In this document: positions 7,957-15,931 of the stretch, piece after piece
Numbering within the stretch: position 1 is the first letter of the stretch
How the letters are laid out: every line of letters starts with the position of its first letter
Assembly: GCA_016870775.1 (NCBI GenBank)
Contig: VGAK01000001.1
Span: forward strand, 1 to 64,000
Reading direction: 5' to 3'
Origin: Actinomycetota bacterium
Lineage (GTDB): Bacteria > Actinomycetota > Acidimicrobiia > Acidimicrobiales > Ilumatobacteraceae
Length of the DNA: 64,000 nucleotides
Translations under genes and position numbers: made by a program
The notes under the pieces: generated by a model
The model's input: the letters and a program-made list of their open reading frames with translations, nothing else
Database searches by the model: none
Told to the model about the DNA's origin: nothing

Positions 7957-9441
7957 TCAGCGGTTCTGGGGGAATCCGAGGTCGACAGACGACGTGCGCG
8001 GGTCGGGCCATCGCGAGGTGACGACCTTGGTTCGGGTGAAGAAGTTGATTCCCTCCGGACCGTACATGTGGTGGTCCCCGAAGAGGCTGCTCTTCCAGCC
8101 GCCGAACGAGTAGTACGACACGGGCACCGGGATCGGCACGTTCACTCCGACCATGCCGACATTGACGCGGAACTGGAAGTCGCGTGCCACGCCGCCGTCG
8201 CGGGTGAAGATCGCGACGCCGTTGCCGTAGGGATTGTCGTTGATCATCCGCAGGCCCTCCTCGTAGCCGGGCACGCGCACGACACTGAGCACCGGGCCGA
8301 AGATCTCGTCGTCGTAGCACCGCATGCCGGGCGCCACCCCGTCGATCACGCTCGGGTTCACGAAGAAGCCGCGGGGGGGAACACCCTCGCGACCGTCGAC
8401 GACGAGGCGCGCGCCCTCGGCGGCGGCTCCGTCGAGATACGACACCACCTTGTCCCGGTGCTCGGCCGAGATGAGCGGGCCCATCTCGTTGCCCTGGTCG
8501 CTCGCGGGTCCGACCTTGATCGCGGGAATGCGCTCGCGGATCTTGTCGACCAGCGCGTCGGCGACCGAGTCCACCGCGAGCAGCACCGAGATCGCCATGC
8601 ACCTCTCGCCCGCCGACCCGTAGGCGGCCGAGACCGCGGCATCTGCTGCCATGTCGAGATCGGCGTCTGGGAGCACGAGCATGTGGTTCTTGGCCCCACC
8701 GAGGGCCTGGACGCGCTTTCCGTTGCGGGTGCCGGTCTCGTGGATGTGGCGCGCCACCGGGGTCGACCCGACGAAGGAGATCGCCGCGACGTCGGGATGC
8801 GCGAGCAAGCGGTCGACGGCCTCGCGGTCGCCGTTCACCACGTTGAAGACACCGTCGGGGACTCCGGCCTTCTTGAGCAGTTCTGCGAGGTACAGCGACA
8901 CCGACGGGTCCTTCTCGCTCGGCTTGAGGACGAAGGCATTCCCGCAGGCGATCGCGTTGGCGAACATCCACATCGGCACCATCGCCGGGAAGTTGAACGG
9001 GGTGATCCCGGCCACGACCCCGAGCGGCTGACGGATGCTGTGGACGTCGACTCCGGCCGAGGCCTGCTCGGAGTAGCCGCCCTTCAGGAGGTTCGGCACG
9101 CCACAGGCGAACTCGACGTTCTCGAGCCCGCGCGCCACCTCGCCGAGGGCATCGGCGATCACCTTGCCGTGCTCGGCGCTGAGCACCGAGGCGATCTCCT
9201 TGCGGTTCGCATCGATCAGGTCGCGGATGTTGAAGAGAACCTCGGCGCGGCGCGACATGTTCGCCGCGCGCCACTCGTGCTGGGCCGCCACTGCCGACGC
9301 GACGGCTCGATCGACCTCGTCCGCCGACGCGAAGTCGACCTCGGCGGTCTGCTCACCGGTGGCGGGATTGAAGACCCGACCCGTGCGCCCCGATGCACCC
9401 GCGACGACCGCTCCGTCGATCCAGTGCGAGATCCTGTTCAC
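7957..9441 (-). CDS. mmsA: CoA-acylating methylmalonate-semialdehyde dehydrogenase
   Basis: 494 aa aldehyde dehydrogenase of the MmsA/IolA type: NRISHWIDGAVV at the N-terminus, GITPFNFPAMVPMWMF, the catalytic cysteine in GSAGERCMAISV near residue 280, and PVPVSYYSFGGWKSSLFGD near the end. These are hallmarks of the CoA-dependent enzyme that turns methylmalonate semialdehyde into propionyl-CoA (valine, thymine) or malonate semialdehyde into acetyl-CoA (beta-alanine, inositol). I chose GTG 9441, which gives the family's usual N-terminus and has GAGAGG 8 nt upstream; the longer GTG 9450 overlaps that ribosome site. The next gene upstream on this strand is an inositol-monophosphatase-family gene. 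Confidence 0.92.
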   Translation of the reverse strand: MNRISHWIDGAVVAGASGRTGRVFNPATGEQTAEVDFASADEVDRAVASAVAAQHEWRAANMSRRAEVLFNIRDLIDANRKEIASVLSAEHGKVIADALGEVARGLENVEFACGVPNLLKGGYSEQASAGVDVHSIRQPLGVVAGITPFNFPAMVPMWMFANAIACGNAFVLKPSEKDPSVSLYLAELLKKAGVPDGVFNVVNGDREAVDRLLAHPDVAAISFVGSTPVARHIHETGTRNGKRVQALGGAKNHMLVLPDADLDMAADAAVSAAYGSAGERCMAISVLLAVDSVADALVDKIRERIPAIKVGPASDQGNEMGPLISAEHRDKVVSYLDGAAAEGARLVVDGREGVPPRGFFVNPSVIDGVAPGMRCYDDEIFGPVLSVVRVPGYEEGLRMINDNPYGNGVAIFTRDGGVARDFQFRVNVGMVGVNVPIPVPVSYYSFGGWKSSLFGDHHMYGPEGINFFTRTKVVTSRWPDPRTSSVDLGFPQNR

Positions 9442-9524
9442 GTCGATCACCTCTCAGATGGGGCACAACGCACCGAGAGCGGCGCGTCCGAGAACCCCAA
9501 CACTACGGGGTCGGCGCGGCGGTC

Positions 9525-10307
9525 TCAGCCGTCGACGCGCCGGAGCGTCGCGAGGAGCGACTCCATCATCTCGGGCCCCGACGCCACGACCGGCCGACGG
9601 CGCGCGGATGGATCGAGCACGAAGAGCTCGGAGTCGTCGGCCTCGGCGACCATCGCGCCGGCCTCCTCGCAGAACAGCAACGCGGCCAGGTAATCCCACA
9701 CTCCGTGACCGTGGAAGTCGACCCACCCATCGAGTGCGCCGCACCCCACGAGACACACGTCGAGAGCGGCCGACCCCATTGCGCGCACCTGCCACCACGG
9801 ATGGTCGCGGGGCGGCACACCGTTGACACCGACCACGGCCGCCGATGGCGCGGTCTCGGGTGCGACACGGGCGCGGTTGCCGTCCACGTTCGCGCCCGCC
9901 CCCCTGATCGCGCCGTAGCGCGTCTCGCTCCCCGACTGCTCGGCCACGAGTCCCACGCGGGGACCATCGGCATCCACCACGCACAGCGCCGTCGCGAACC
10001 AGGGCAACCCGCGGCTGGCATTGGTGGAGCCGTCGACGGGGTCCACGACCACGAGCAGGGTCCCGTCGTCGCCCGTCCAATGCAGCGGGGAGCCGGTGCT
10101 CTCCTCGCTCAGGACCACCAGCCCGGCTGCCTCGCACATGTCCACCACGACCTCGTCGACGGCGACATCGCCCGAATACTGCCCCTCACGCTCGCCCGTG
10201 AACTCCCACGCACCGGTCTCGTCGAGGGTGTCGGCGGCGGCGTCGACCACATGGTGGAGGAACGCGAGGATGTCGCGGTCGTCGCTGTCCACACCGAACC
10301 GCGCCAT
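9525..10307 (-). CDS. inositol monophosphatase family protein (possible histidinol-phosphatase)
   Basis: 260 aa. The Mg-dependent phosphatase motifs are present: VVLSEES, VVDPVDGSTNASRGLPW (DPxDGT-type metal site with Ser for Thr) and GHGVWDYLAALLFC (WDxAA-type). Substrates in this family include inositol-1-phosphate, PAP, fructose bisphosphate and, in actinobacteria, histidinol phosphate (HisN). The his cluster here encodes a HisB with only the dehydratase domain, so a separate HisN is needed; this gene is a candidate but lies 16 kb away and cannot be assigned. The ATG has TACCGT 6 nt upstream and shares an overlapping divergent promoter with the 190-aa gene. Confidence 0.82.
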   Translation of the reverse strand: MARFGVDSDDRDILAFLHHVVDAAADTLDETGAWEFTGEREGQYSGDVAVDEVVVDMCEAAGLVVLSEESTGSPLHWTGDDGTLLVVVDPVDGSTNASRGLPWFATALCVVDADGPRVGLVAEQSGSETRYGAIRGAGANVDGNRARVAPETAPSAAVVGVNGVPPRDHPWWQVRAMGSAALDVCLVGCGALDGWVDFHGHGVWDYLAALLFCEEAGAMVAEADDSELFVLDPSARRRPVVASGPEMMESLLATLRRVDG

Positions 10308-10330
10308 GCGCCAACGGTAGTGTCATTGTC
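10308..10330. promoter_or_regulatory. bidirectional leaderless promoter, shared TA
   Basis: The 23 bp between the two start codons hold a minus-strand TACCGT box (10319 to 10314) 6 nt from the phosphatase ATG and a plus-strand TAGTGT box (10318-10323) 7 nt from the GTG at 10331. The boxes overlap and share the TA at 10318-10319. No Shine-Dalgarno fits on either side, so both mRNAs should begin at their start codons. Confidence 0.72.
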
Positions 10331-10903
10331 GTGGCGGTCGTGGATATCGCGGGATACGTGGCCGACCTCAAGAACCATGCCGTCGACCACGGCTTCCACG
10401 TGCACGACGAGCGCCACTTCGTCGAGACCTACTCGCTGCGCCAGATGTGGGAGGTGGATCTCCACCCCGAGGAGGCCTGCAGCGGACCCATCGATCTCCA
10501 CGTCGCCCTCGAGGTCGACCCGAGGACCCTGCTCAGTTTCGAGGATGCGGTGCTCGCGATGGACGATCCCGAGGGCGACCCACCGGGCGGCTCGACGATC
10601 CCCCTCGTGTTCACCTGGGCGTTCCCGCCCCTCGTTGCCCCGCCCGACCTCCTGGTGCTGGCCACCGAGGTCGCAGCCCTCGGTGGGATCGACCTGCCGT
10701 TGCAGGTGTCGGCCATCGATTCGTTCCAGCAGGTGACCGACGCACCCGAGCGCAGCATGACCGTGGTCGGCCGCGTCGAGGTGGACCTCGTCGAGGTGTA
10801 CAAGGGGTCGAACGATCACCTCTGCGCGGTGTTCGAGCGCTGCCGCGAGGTGAGCCTCGACCTGCTCAGGCGCGTGCCGGCCTGGATCGACGACGCGGAC
10901 TGA
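10331..10903 (+). CDS. conserved-looking protein of unknown function
   Basis: 190 aa, acidic, soluble, with no signal peptide or transmembrane segment. I do not recognise the family. Its first half alternates strands and short helices around IDLHVALEVDPRTLLSFEDA; the middle is rich in Pro and hydrophobics (IPLVFTWAFPPLVAPPDL); the C-terminal third looks like one strand followed by a long helix (CAVFERCREVSLDLLRRV). The gene has its own leaderless-type promoter and the same codon bias as its neighbours, so it is very probably real. It converges on the small mutase-subunit gene, 64 bp away, a gap in which I see nothing definite. Confidence 0.68.
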   Translation: MAVVDIAGYVADLKNHAVDHGFHVHDERHFVETYSLRQMWEVDLHPEEACSGPIDLHVALEVDPRTLLSFEDAVLAMDDPEGDPPGGSTIPLVFTWAFPPLVAPPDLLVLATEVAALGGIDLPLQVSAIDSFQQVTDAPERSMTVVGRVEVDLVEVYKGSNDHLCAVFERCREVSLDLLRRVPAWIDDAD

Positions 10904-10967
10904 TCCCGAGCCGGACCACGAACCCGACGGGCCCTCTGGCGCGCCGCTCCGGTGGCGAATCAGCGAG

Positions 10968-11351
10968 TCAGCGAGCCGCAGCCGCCACGGTCTCCACGAC
11001 CGCACCCGCGGAGGCCCCCGGACCGAGCACGGCCCTCACCCCGGCCGCGAGCAGGTCGGGCACGTCCTGGTCGGGCACGATTCCACCGACCACCACCGGC
11101 ACGTCGGCACCGCGCGCGCGCAACGCCTCGACCACGAGCGGCGCCAGCGTCATGTGCGCACCCGAGAGCATCGACAGCCCGACCACGTCGACATCCTCGT
11201 CGAGCGCGGCGGCCGCCACGGTCTCGGGCGTCTGGAAGAGCCCGGTGTAGATGACCTCCATGCCGGCGTCGCGCAGGATGCGTGCCACCACCTTGATGCC
11301 GCGGTCGTGCCCGTCGAGACCGACCTTTGCGACCAGCACGCGGACCGCCAT
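10968..11351 (-). CDS. icmB: cobalamin-binding small subunit of acyl-CoA mutase (isobutyryl-CoA mutase type)
   Basis: 127 aa, the separate B12-binding domain of a split acyl-CoA mutase. The base-off cobalamin signature DxHxxG is in [10 protein letters not shown]: Asp13, His15 (lower axial ligand) and Gly18. The later [11 protein letters not shown] and [11 protein letters not shown] segments complete the Rossmann-like fold. Length and separation match IcmB or archaeal-type small subunits rather than the ~730-aa fused MutB. Its ATG shares one base with the TGA of the large subunit (TGATG), so the two are coupled and should assemble as one enzyme. Named icmB on the strength of the large subunit's active-site residues. 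Confidence 0.82.
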   Translation of the reverse strand: MAVRVLVAKVGLDGHDRGIKVVARILRDAGMEVIYTGLFQTPETVAAAALDEDVDVVGLSMLSGAHMTLAPLVVEALRARGADVPVVVGGIVPDQDVPDLLAAGVRAVLGPGASAGAVVETVAAAAR

Positions 11352-13027
11352 CAGATGACCGGGACTTCCACGTGCCGGCCGAACACTCCCCCGAGCGTGG
11401 CCATCATCTCCCCGAGCGTCACGCGCGAGCGCGAGGCCTCGATCAGGGCCGGCATGAGGTTCGCCTCGGGGTCGGCCGCGAGTTCGGCGAGCCGCGCGCG
11501 GGCCGCGTCGACCCCGTCGGCACTGCGGCTCGTGCGCACCGAGGCGAGTCGCTCGCGCTGGCGCCTCTCCTGTTCGTTCGTGATGCGCAGGATGTCGATA
11601 CCGGACTCGTCGTTGCCCTCGGTGAACCGGTTCGCCCCGACCACGATCCGCTCCCCGGCGTTGAACGCGCGCTCCAGTTCATAGGCCGAGTCGGCGATGC
11701 GACCCTGGAACCAGTTCTCGTCGATTCCGCGGATGCATCCCTCGAGCATCGACCCGCCACCCATCGAGGAGATCTCGGCGAACATCTCCTCGGCGCGACG
11801 CTCGATCTCGTCGGTGAGTTCCTCGACGAACCACGACCCACCGAGCGGGTCGGCCACCAGCGGCACGTTGGTCTCGTGGGCGATCACCTGCTGGGTGCGC
11901 AGCGCGATGCGTGCGGCCTTCTCTGTGGGGAGCGCGAGTGCCTCGTCCATCGAGTTCGTGTGCAACGACTGCGCCCCACCCATGACGGCCGCCAACGCCT
12001 CGATGGCGGTGCGCACGATGTTCACCTCGGGCTGCTGGGCGGTCAGCGACACACCCGCGGTCTGGGCGTGGAAGCGCATCTGCAGTGACCGCTCCTCCAC
12101 GGCGCCGTAGCGACCGCGCATCCAGCGCGCCCAGATGCGCCGTGCGGCACGGTACTTGGCGACCTCCTCGAAGAAGTCGATGTGCGCGTTGAAGAAGAAC
12201 GAGAGCCGGTGTGCGAACGAATCGACCGGAAGACCCGCCGACAGCGCGAGCTCGACGTAGGCGAAGCCGTTGGCGAGAGTGAATGCGAGTTCCTCGGCCG
12301 CGGTCGAGCCCGCCTCGCGGATGTGGTAGCCCGAGATCGAGATCGAGTGCCACCTCGGCATCTCTGCGGCGGTGAAGGTGACGACGTCGCGCACGAGCCG
12401 CATCGACTGGCGCGGCGGGAAGACGAATTCCTTCTGCGCCTGGTACTCCTTCAAGATGTCGTTCTGGAGGGTTCCCCCGAGGCTCGCCCGCGGCACGCCG
12501 GCGGACTCGGCCTGGGCGACGAACATCGCCAGAACCGGTGCGGCAGGTGAGTTGATCGTCATCGAGGTGGTGATCCGACCGAGGTCGATCCCCCGGAACA
12601 GATCCTCCATGTCGACCACCGAGTCGATCGCCACCCCGCACCGTCCCACCTCGCCGAGGGACATCGGATCGTCTGAGTCGAGACCGAGCAGGGTCGGCAT
12701 GTCGAAGGCCGTGGACAGACCGTCACCACCAGCCGCGATGATCTCGCGGAACCGGGCGTTGGTGTCCACGGCGGTGCCGAAACCGGCGAACATCCGCATC
12801 GTCCAGAGCTTGGAGCGGTACATCGACGCGTACGGTCCGCGCGTGTAGGGGTAGAGCCCCGGGAACTCGCCGTCGTCGGGTCCGTACACCGGCTCGAGGG
12901 GAATCCCCGACATCGTCGAGTGCGACGCGGGACCGAGGCGCGACGCCTCGTAGGCCGCGCGCCACTGCTCGCGCGCCCCCACGTCACCGGCTCCGGCTCC
13001 GGCGCCCCGATTCGTGTCCTGCGTCAC
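11351..13027 (-). CDS. icmA: acyl-CoA mutase large subunit with isobutyryl-CoA mutase active-site residues
   Basis: 558 aa, the substrate-binding TIM-barrel half of a B12-dependent acyl-CoA mutase ([49 protein letters not shown]). In methylmalonyl-CoA mutase, Tyr89 and Arg207 hold the substrate carboxylate; in isobutyryl-CoA mutase they are Phe80 and Gln198. Counting from GTG 13027, this protein has Phe80 ([10 protein letters not shown]) and Gln198 (EYQAQKEF). Hence isobutyryl-CoA/butyryl-CoA interconversion is the better call, although automatic annotation would say methylmalonyl-CoA mutase. GTG 13027 is supported by TACGAT 7 nt upstream (leaderless). Together with mmsA it fits valine or isobutyrate metabolism. 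Confidence 0.8.
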   Translation of the reverse strand: MTQDTNRGAGAGAGDVGAREQWRAAYEASRLGPASHSTMSGIPLEPVYGPDDGEFPGLYPYTRGPYASMYRSKLWTMRMFAGFGTAVDTNARFREIIAAGGDGLSTAFDMPTLLGLDSDDPMSLGEVGRCGVAIDSVVDMEDLFRGIDLGRITTSMTINSPAAPVLAMFVAQAESAGVPRASLGGTLQNDILKEYQAQKEFVFPPRQSMRLVRDVVTFTAAEMPRWHSISISGYHIREAGSTAAEELAFTLANGFAYVELALSAGLPVDSFAHRLSFFFNAHIDFFEEVAKYRAARRIWARWMRGRYGAVEERSLQMRFHAQTAGVSLTAQQPEVNIVRTAIEALAAVMGGAQSLHTNSMDEALALPTEKAARIALRTQQVIAHETNVPLVADPLGGSWFVEELTDEIERRAEEMFAEISSMGGGSMLEGCIRGIDENWFQGRIADSAYELERAFNAGERIVVGANRFTEGNDESGIDILRITNEQERRQRERLASVRTSRSADGVDAARARLAELAADPEANLMPALIEASRSRVTLGEMMATLGGVFGRHVEVPVI

Positions 13028-13139
13028 AGCCGAGATCGTATTGCCTCTGACAAAAAATCGAGGTGGCCGGGGACCTTCGTCGGGCACCGGCGCGTCCCCC
13101 GGTGGTACCGTCAGTTCAGGTCAAACACGGGGAGAACAG

Positions 13140-14321
13140 GTGACGACGATGGGCCAGGATCTCAAGCTCGGTGCGTTCTTCTTCGGTGGGGTCGAGATGA
13201 GCGACGCCGGCGCCGGCGCACCCGGGCCGATGGACCGACGCTTCTCCAACGACCAGTGCTGGGACGCCACCGTCAAGTACGTCGACGCCGCCATCGAGGC
13301 CGACCGCATGGGCTTCGACAGCTTCTGGACCACCGAGCACCACTTCCAGTACGAGGGCTACGAGGTGATCCCGAACGGTCTGTTGATCTCGATGTGGATC
13401 GCGGCCAAGACCGAGAACATCAAGTTCGGCGCGATGTTCAACGTTGTGCCGCAATGGAACCCGTTGCGCCTCGCCGAGGACTTCGCCACGTTGCACAACC
13501 TCTCGGGTGGCCGGGGGATGCTCGGAGTCGGACGGGGCACCGTGCCGCGCGAGATCCTCCACCTGAACAACGACCACATCTCGATCGGCTCCCACGACAA
13601 CCCCGAGGCCAAGATCGACGACGACCGCAACCGCGAGTGGTTCGAAGAGGCCATGGAAGTGATCCGCATGGCGCTCACCCAGGAGAAGTTCTGCCACACC
13701 GGCAAGTTCTTCCGCTTCCCCGAGGCCGGCATTCCCGACCGCGGCTCGACCGTCACGCACCTCACGCTCATCCCCCGACCGATCTACCCGTTCGAGATCT
13801 GGCAGCCGGTCACGAGTCCGGGAACCCTCGATTATGTGCCCACTGTCGGGCACTGTGCAGTCTTCTGGAACCAGCATCCCCAGTTCATCAAGCGGATGTG
13901 GGATCGGTATGGCGAGTTGCACGATCAATCACACGGCACCTCGCTCGGATCTGGCGACAAGCGGATGCTGGTGGTTGCCACGCGCATCGAGGACACCCAT
14001 GAAGAGGCGCTGCGCACGGCCAAGCCCGGCCACGACGAATTCTGGAAGTTCCTCGGGCCCTACGGATGGAGCCGCGGCTACATGGGCGAGGACGGAAAGC
14101 CCGTCGGGCCCGGAAAGATCCCGACAATGGAGGAGTCGATCCGCAACCGCACGATGCTCGTGGGCACTGCCGAGGAAGTCGCATCTCAGGTGCAAGAGTT
14201 GCGCGACCTGTTGGGATTCGACAACCTCACGATCTTTCCGCACCTGATCGGCGATCCCTACTCGAAGGCCGTCGAGCAGATGGCACGCTTCACGGAAGAA
14301 GTTCTGCCGCTCGTCTCCTGA
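13140..14321 (+). CDS. LLM-class flavin-dependent oxidoreductase (luciferase-like monooxygenase)
   Basis: 393 aa, (beta/alpha)8 luciferase-like fold. Typical segments are LKLGAFFFGGVEM, AIEADRMGFDSFWTTEHHF (EHH motif near the substrate pocket), FGAMFNVVPQWNPLRLAED, and GRGMLGVGRGT. Flavin (FMN or F420) and substrate cannot be decided. The GTG at 13140 has GGGGAG 5 nt upstream; the ATG at 13149 would be 14 nt away, so GTG is preferred. TACCGT at 13106-13111 is a likely -10 giving a short leader of about 22 nt. It diverges from the mutase genes, and flavin monooxygenases often accompany acyl-CoA catabolism, but a link is unproven. Confidence 0.85.
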   Translation: MTTMGQDLKLGAFFFGGVEMSDAGAGAPGPMDRRFSNDQCWDATVKYVDAAIEADRMGFDSFWTTEHHFQYEGYEVIPNGLLISMWIAAKTENIKFGAMFNVVPQWNPLRLAEDFATLHNLSGGRGMLGVGRGTVPREILHLNNDHISIGSHDNPEAKIDDDRNREWFEEAMEVIRMALTQEKFCHTGKFFRFPEAGIPDRGSTVTHLTLIPRPIYPFEIWQPVTSPGTLDYVPTVGHCAVFWNQHPQFIKRMWDRYGELHDQSHGTSLGSGDKRMLVVATRIEDTHEEALRTAKPGHDEFWKFLGPYGWSRGYMGEDGKPVGPGKIPTMEESIRNRTMLVGTAEEVASQVQELRDLLGFDNLTIFPHLIGDPYSKAVEQMARFTEEVLPLVS

Positions 14322-14492
14322 GCATGCGCCGGTGTGCGAGCGCGACAGTGGCCCCTGCCCGGACTGGGTGCCCGCCTCGATGACGAGTCGATGATCGGCA
14401 CCCGGAACCTCGCTCGGCACTTCGAATCACCCGGCGGTCCCGCCAGCCGCATCGGACTTCCGTCAAAATTCCGCACTCGTGTTCCGGTGGGG

Positions 14493-14569
<77 letters not shown>

Positions 14570-14605
14570 GGGAGGACCGGAGTGCGACGGGCACATCCGA
14601 TCCGA

Positions 14606-14681
14606 TGGCTCCGGGGGTGGGGCTCGAACCCACGGCCAACGGATTAACAGTCCGTCGCTCTGCCAACTGAGCTACCCCGGA
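14606..14681 (-). tRNA. tRNA-Asn (GTT anticodon)
   Basis: 76-nt cloverleaf with encoded CCA: acceptor TCCGGGG/CCCCGGA, anticodon loop CTGTTAA giving GTT, T-loop TTCGAGC. It begins 44 bp downstream of the rpoD stop on the same strand. Confidence 0.96.
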
Positions 14682-14725
14682 AACCCCGACACGCTACCAG
14701 CGGCGACCCCGACCGAGCCGGGACG

Positions 14726-15931
14726 TCAGTCGTCGAGGAAAGCACGCAGGCGACGGCTGTTGTTCGGGTGGCGCAGACGCGCGAGCGTCTTCTGCTCGAT
14801 CTGGCGGATTCGCTCGCGGGTCACGCCCTCCTGCTTGGCGACATCGTCGAGGGTCTGGGGCTCGCCGGTGTGGATGCCGAACCTGCGCTCGATGATGCGC
14901 CGGTCGCGTTCGGGGAGATGATCGAGCTCGGCCGAGATCGCCTCGATCAACTGCTTCCGAAGGGCGAGATCAGCCGGCGAGTTTCCCTCGTCGTCGAGGC
15001 TCACGTTCTCACCCCAGGTCGCGCTGTCCTCGTCGCTCCCGATCGGGGCGTCGAGGCTCACCGGCAGAACCGAGATCTGGCGCAGCTCCTCGATGCGCTC
15101 CGCATCGATCAGTGTGCGCGCCGCGATCTCGGCAACGGTCGGCTCGCGCTTCAGCTCGGCCATCAGGTCGCGCTCGGTCTTGTGGAGGCGGTTGATCAAC
15201 TCGACCACGTGACTCGGCACGCGGATCGTGCGCCCCTGGTCGGCCATCGCACGCATCATCGCCTGACGGATCCACCAGGTCGCATACGTGGAGAACTTGA
15301 AGCCCTTCTCCCAGTCGTACTTCTCGGCCGCGCGCATCAGGCCGATGTTGCCCTCCTGGATGAGGTCGGCGAGCAGCAGATCACGCCCGTCGTAGCGGCG
15401 TGCGATCGACACGACCAGACGCAGGTTCGCCGTGATGAGGTGGTCGAGCGCCTCGGTGCCCTTCGAGATGTCGGCCCGCAACTCGCGACGGCGCGACGGG
15501 CTCACCGTGGCGGCGCCCATCTCGGCCCTGGCGCGATGCATCGCCTGGATCGCCCGCCCGAGGATCCTCTCGTCCTCGGCCGTGAGCAACTCGATCTGAC
15601 CGATCTCGTGGAGGTACAGGCGCACCGCGTCCGCGGTGTCGCCGACCGGGGTGTGCGCCAGTCCCCTTCGCACGGCACGCGCCGTGGTGCCGGAGCGCCT
15701 CGGGCCCGTCTCGGTCGCGGCCGCCACGATCGGCTCGTGGGCCACCTGTTCGATGTTCAGTTCCCTCAGCACTGCCTCGATCTGACGGATCAAGTCCTCG
15801 TCCAGTTCCACGTTCCGCAACACGTGGGCCACGTCGTCGGCGTCCACGGTCCCCTCGGGGCTCCGGGTGGCCAGGAGCGAGGCCCACTCCACGGGATCGA
15901 TCCCGGGATGAGGCGGCACCGCCCGCTTCAT
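14726..15931 (-). CDS. rpoD: primary RNA polymerase sigma factor (RpoD/SigA)
   Basis: 401 aa. Sigma-70 region 1.2 (DAVRLYLHEIGQIELLT), regions 2.1-2.4 (NLRLVVSIARRY, GNIGLMRAAEKYDW, FSTYATWWIRQAM), region 3 (RVPSHVVELINRLHK) and the region 4 helix-turn-helix (EGVTRERIRQIEQKTLARLRHP) are intact. This is the housekeeping sigma that would read the TANNNT boxes described here. ATG 15931 overlaps the dnaG stop in ATGA, so the pair is translationally coupled. The dnaG-rpoD pairing recalls the macromolecular-synthesis operon of other bacteria, here with no rpsU. An in-frame start at 15961 lies inside dnaG and is less likely. Confidence 0.95.
   Translation of the reverse strand: MKRAVPPHPGIDPVEWASLLATRSPEGTVDADDVAHVLRNVELDEDLIRQIEAVLRELNIEQVAHEPIVAAATETGPRRSGTTARAVRRGLAHTPVGDTADAVRLYLHEIGQIELLTAEDERILGRAIQAMHRARAEMGAATVSPSRRRELRADISKGTEALDHLITANLRLVVSIARRYDGRDLLLADLIQEGNIGLMRAAEKYDWEKGFKFSTYATWWIRQAMMRAMADQGRTIRVPSHVVELINRLHKTERDLMAELKREPTVAEIAARTLIDAERIEELRQISVLPVSLDAPIGSDEDSATWGENVSLDDEGNSPADLALRKQLIEAISAELDHLPERDRRIIERRFGIHTGEPQTLDDVAKQEGVTRERIRQIEQKTLARLRHPNNSRRLRAFLDD

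Noticed and set aside
11351-13027. Plain annotation as methylmalonyl-CoA mutase
   Set aside because: The Tyr and Arg that bind the substrate carboxylate are replaced by Phe80 and Gln198, and the B12 domain is separate, so isobutyryl-CoA mutase fits better. Absolute proof needs assay.
13028-13139. Cobalamin riboswitch near the B12 mutase genes
   Set aside because: The 112-bp divergent gap is short, and the mutase transcript appears leaderless; no B12-box-like sequence was seen.
14322-14492. Possible gene or terminator between the LLM oxidoreductase and the tRNAs
   Set aside because: The 171 bp contain no supported open frame, box or strong hairpin; I see nothing definite there.
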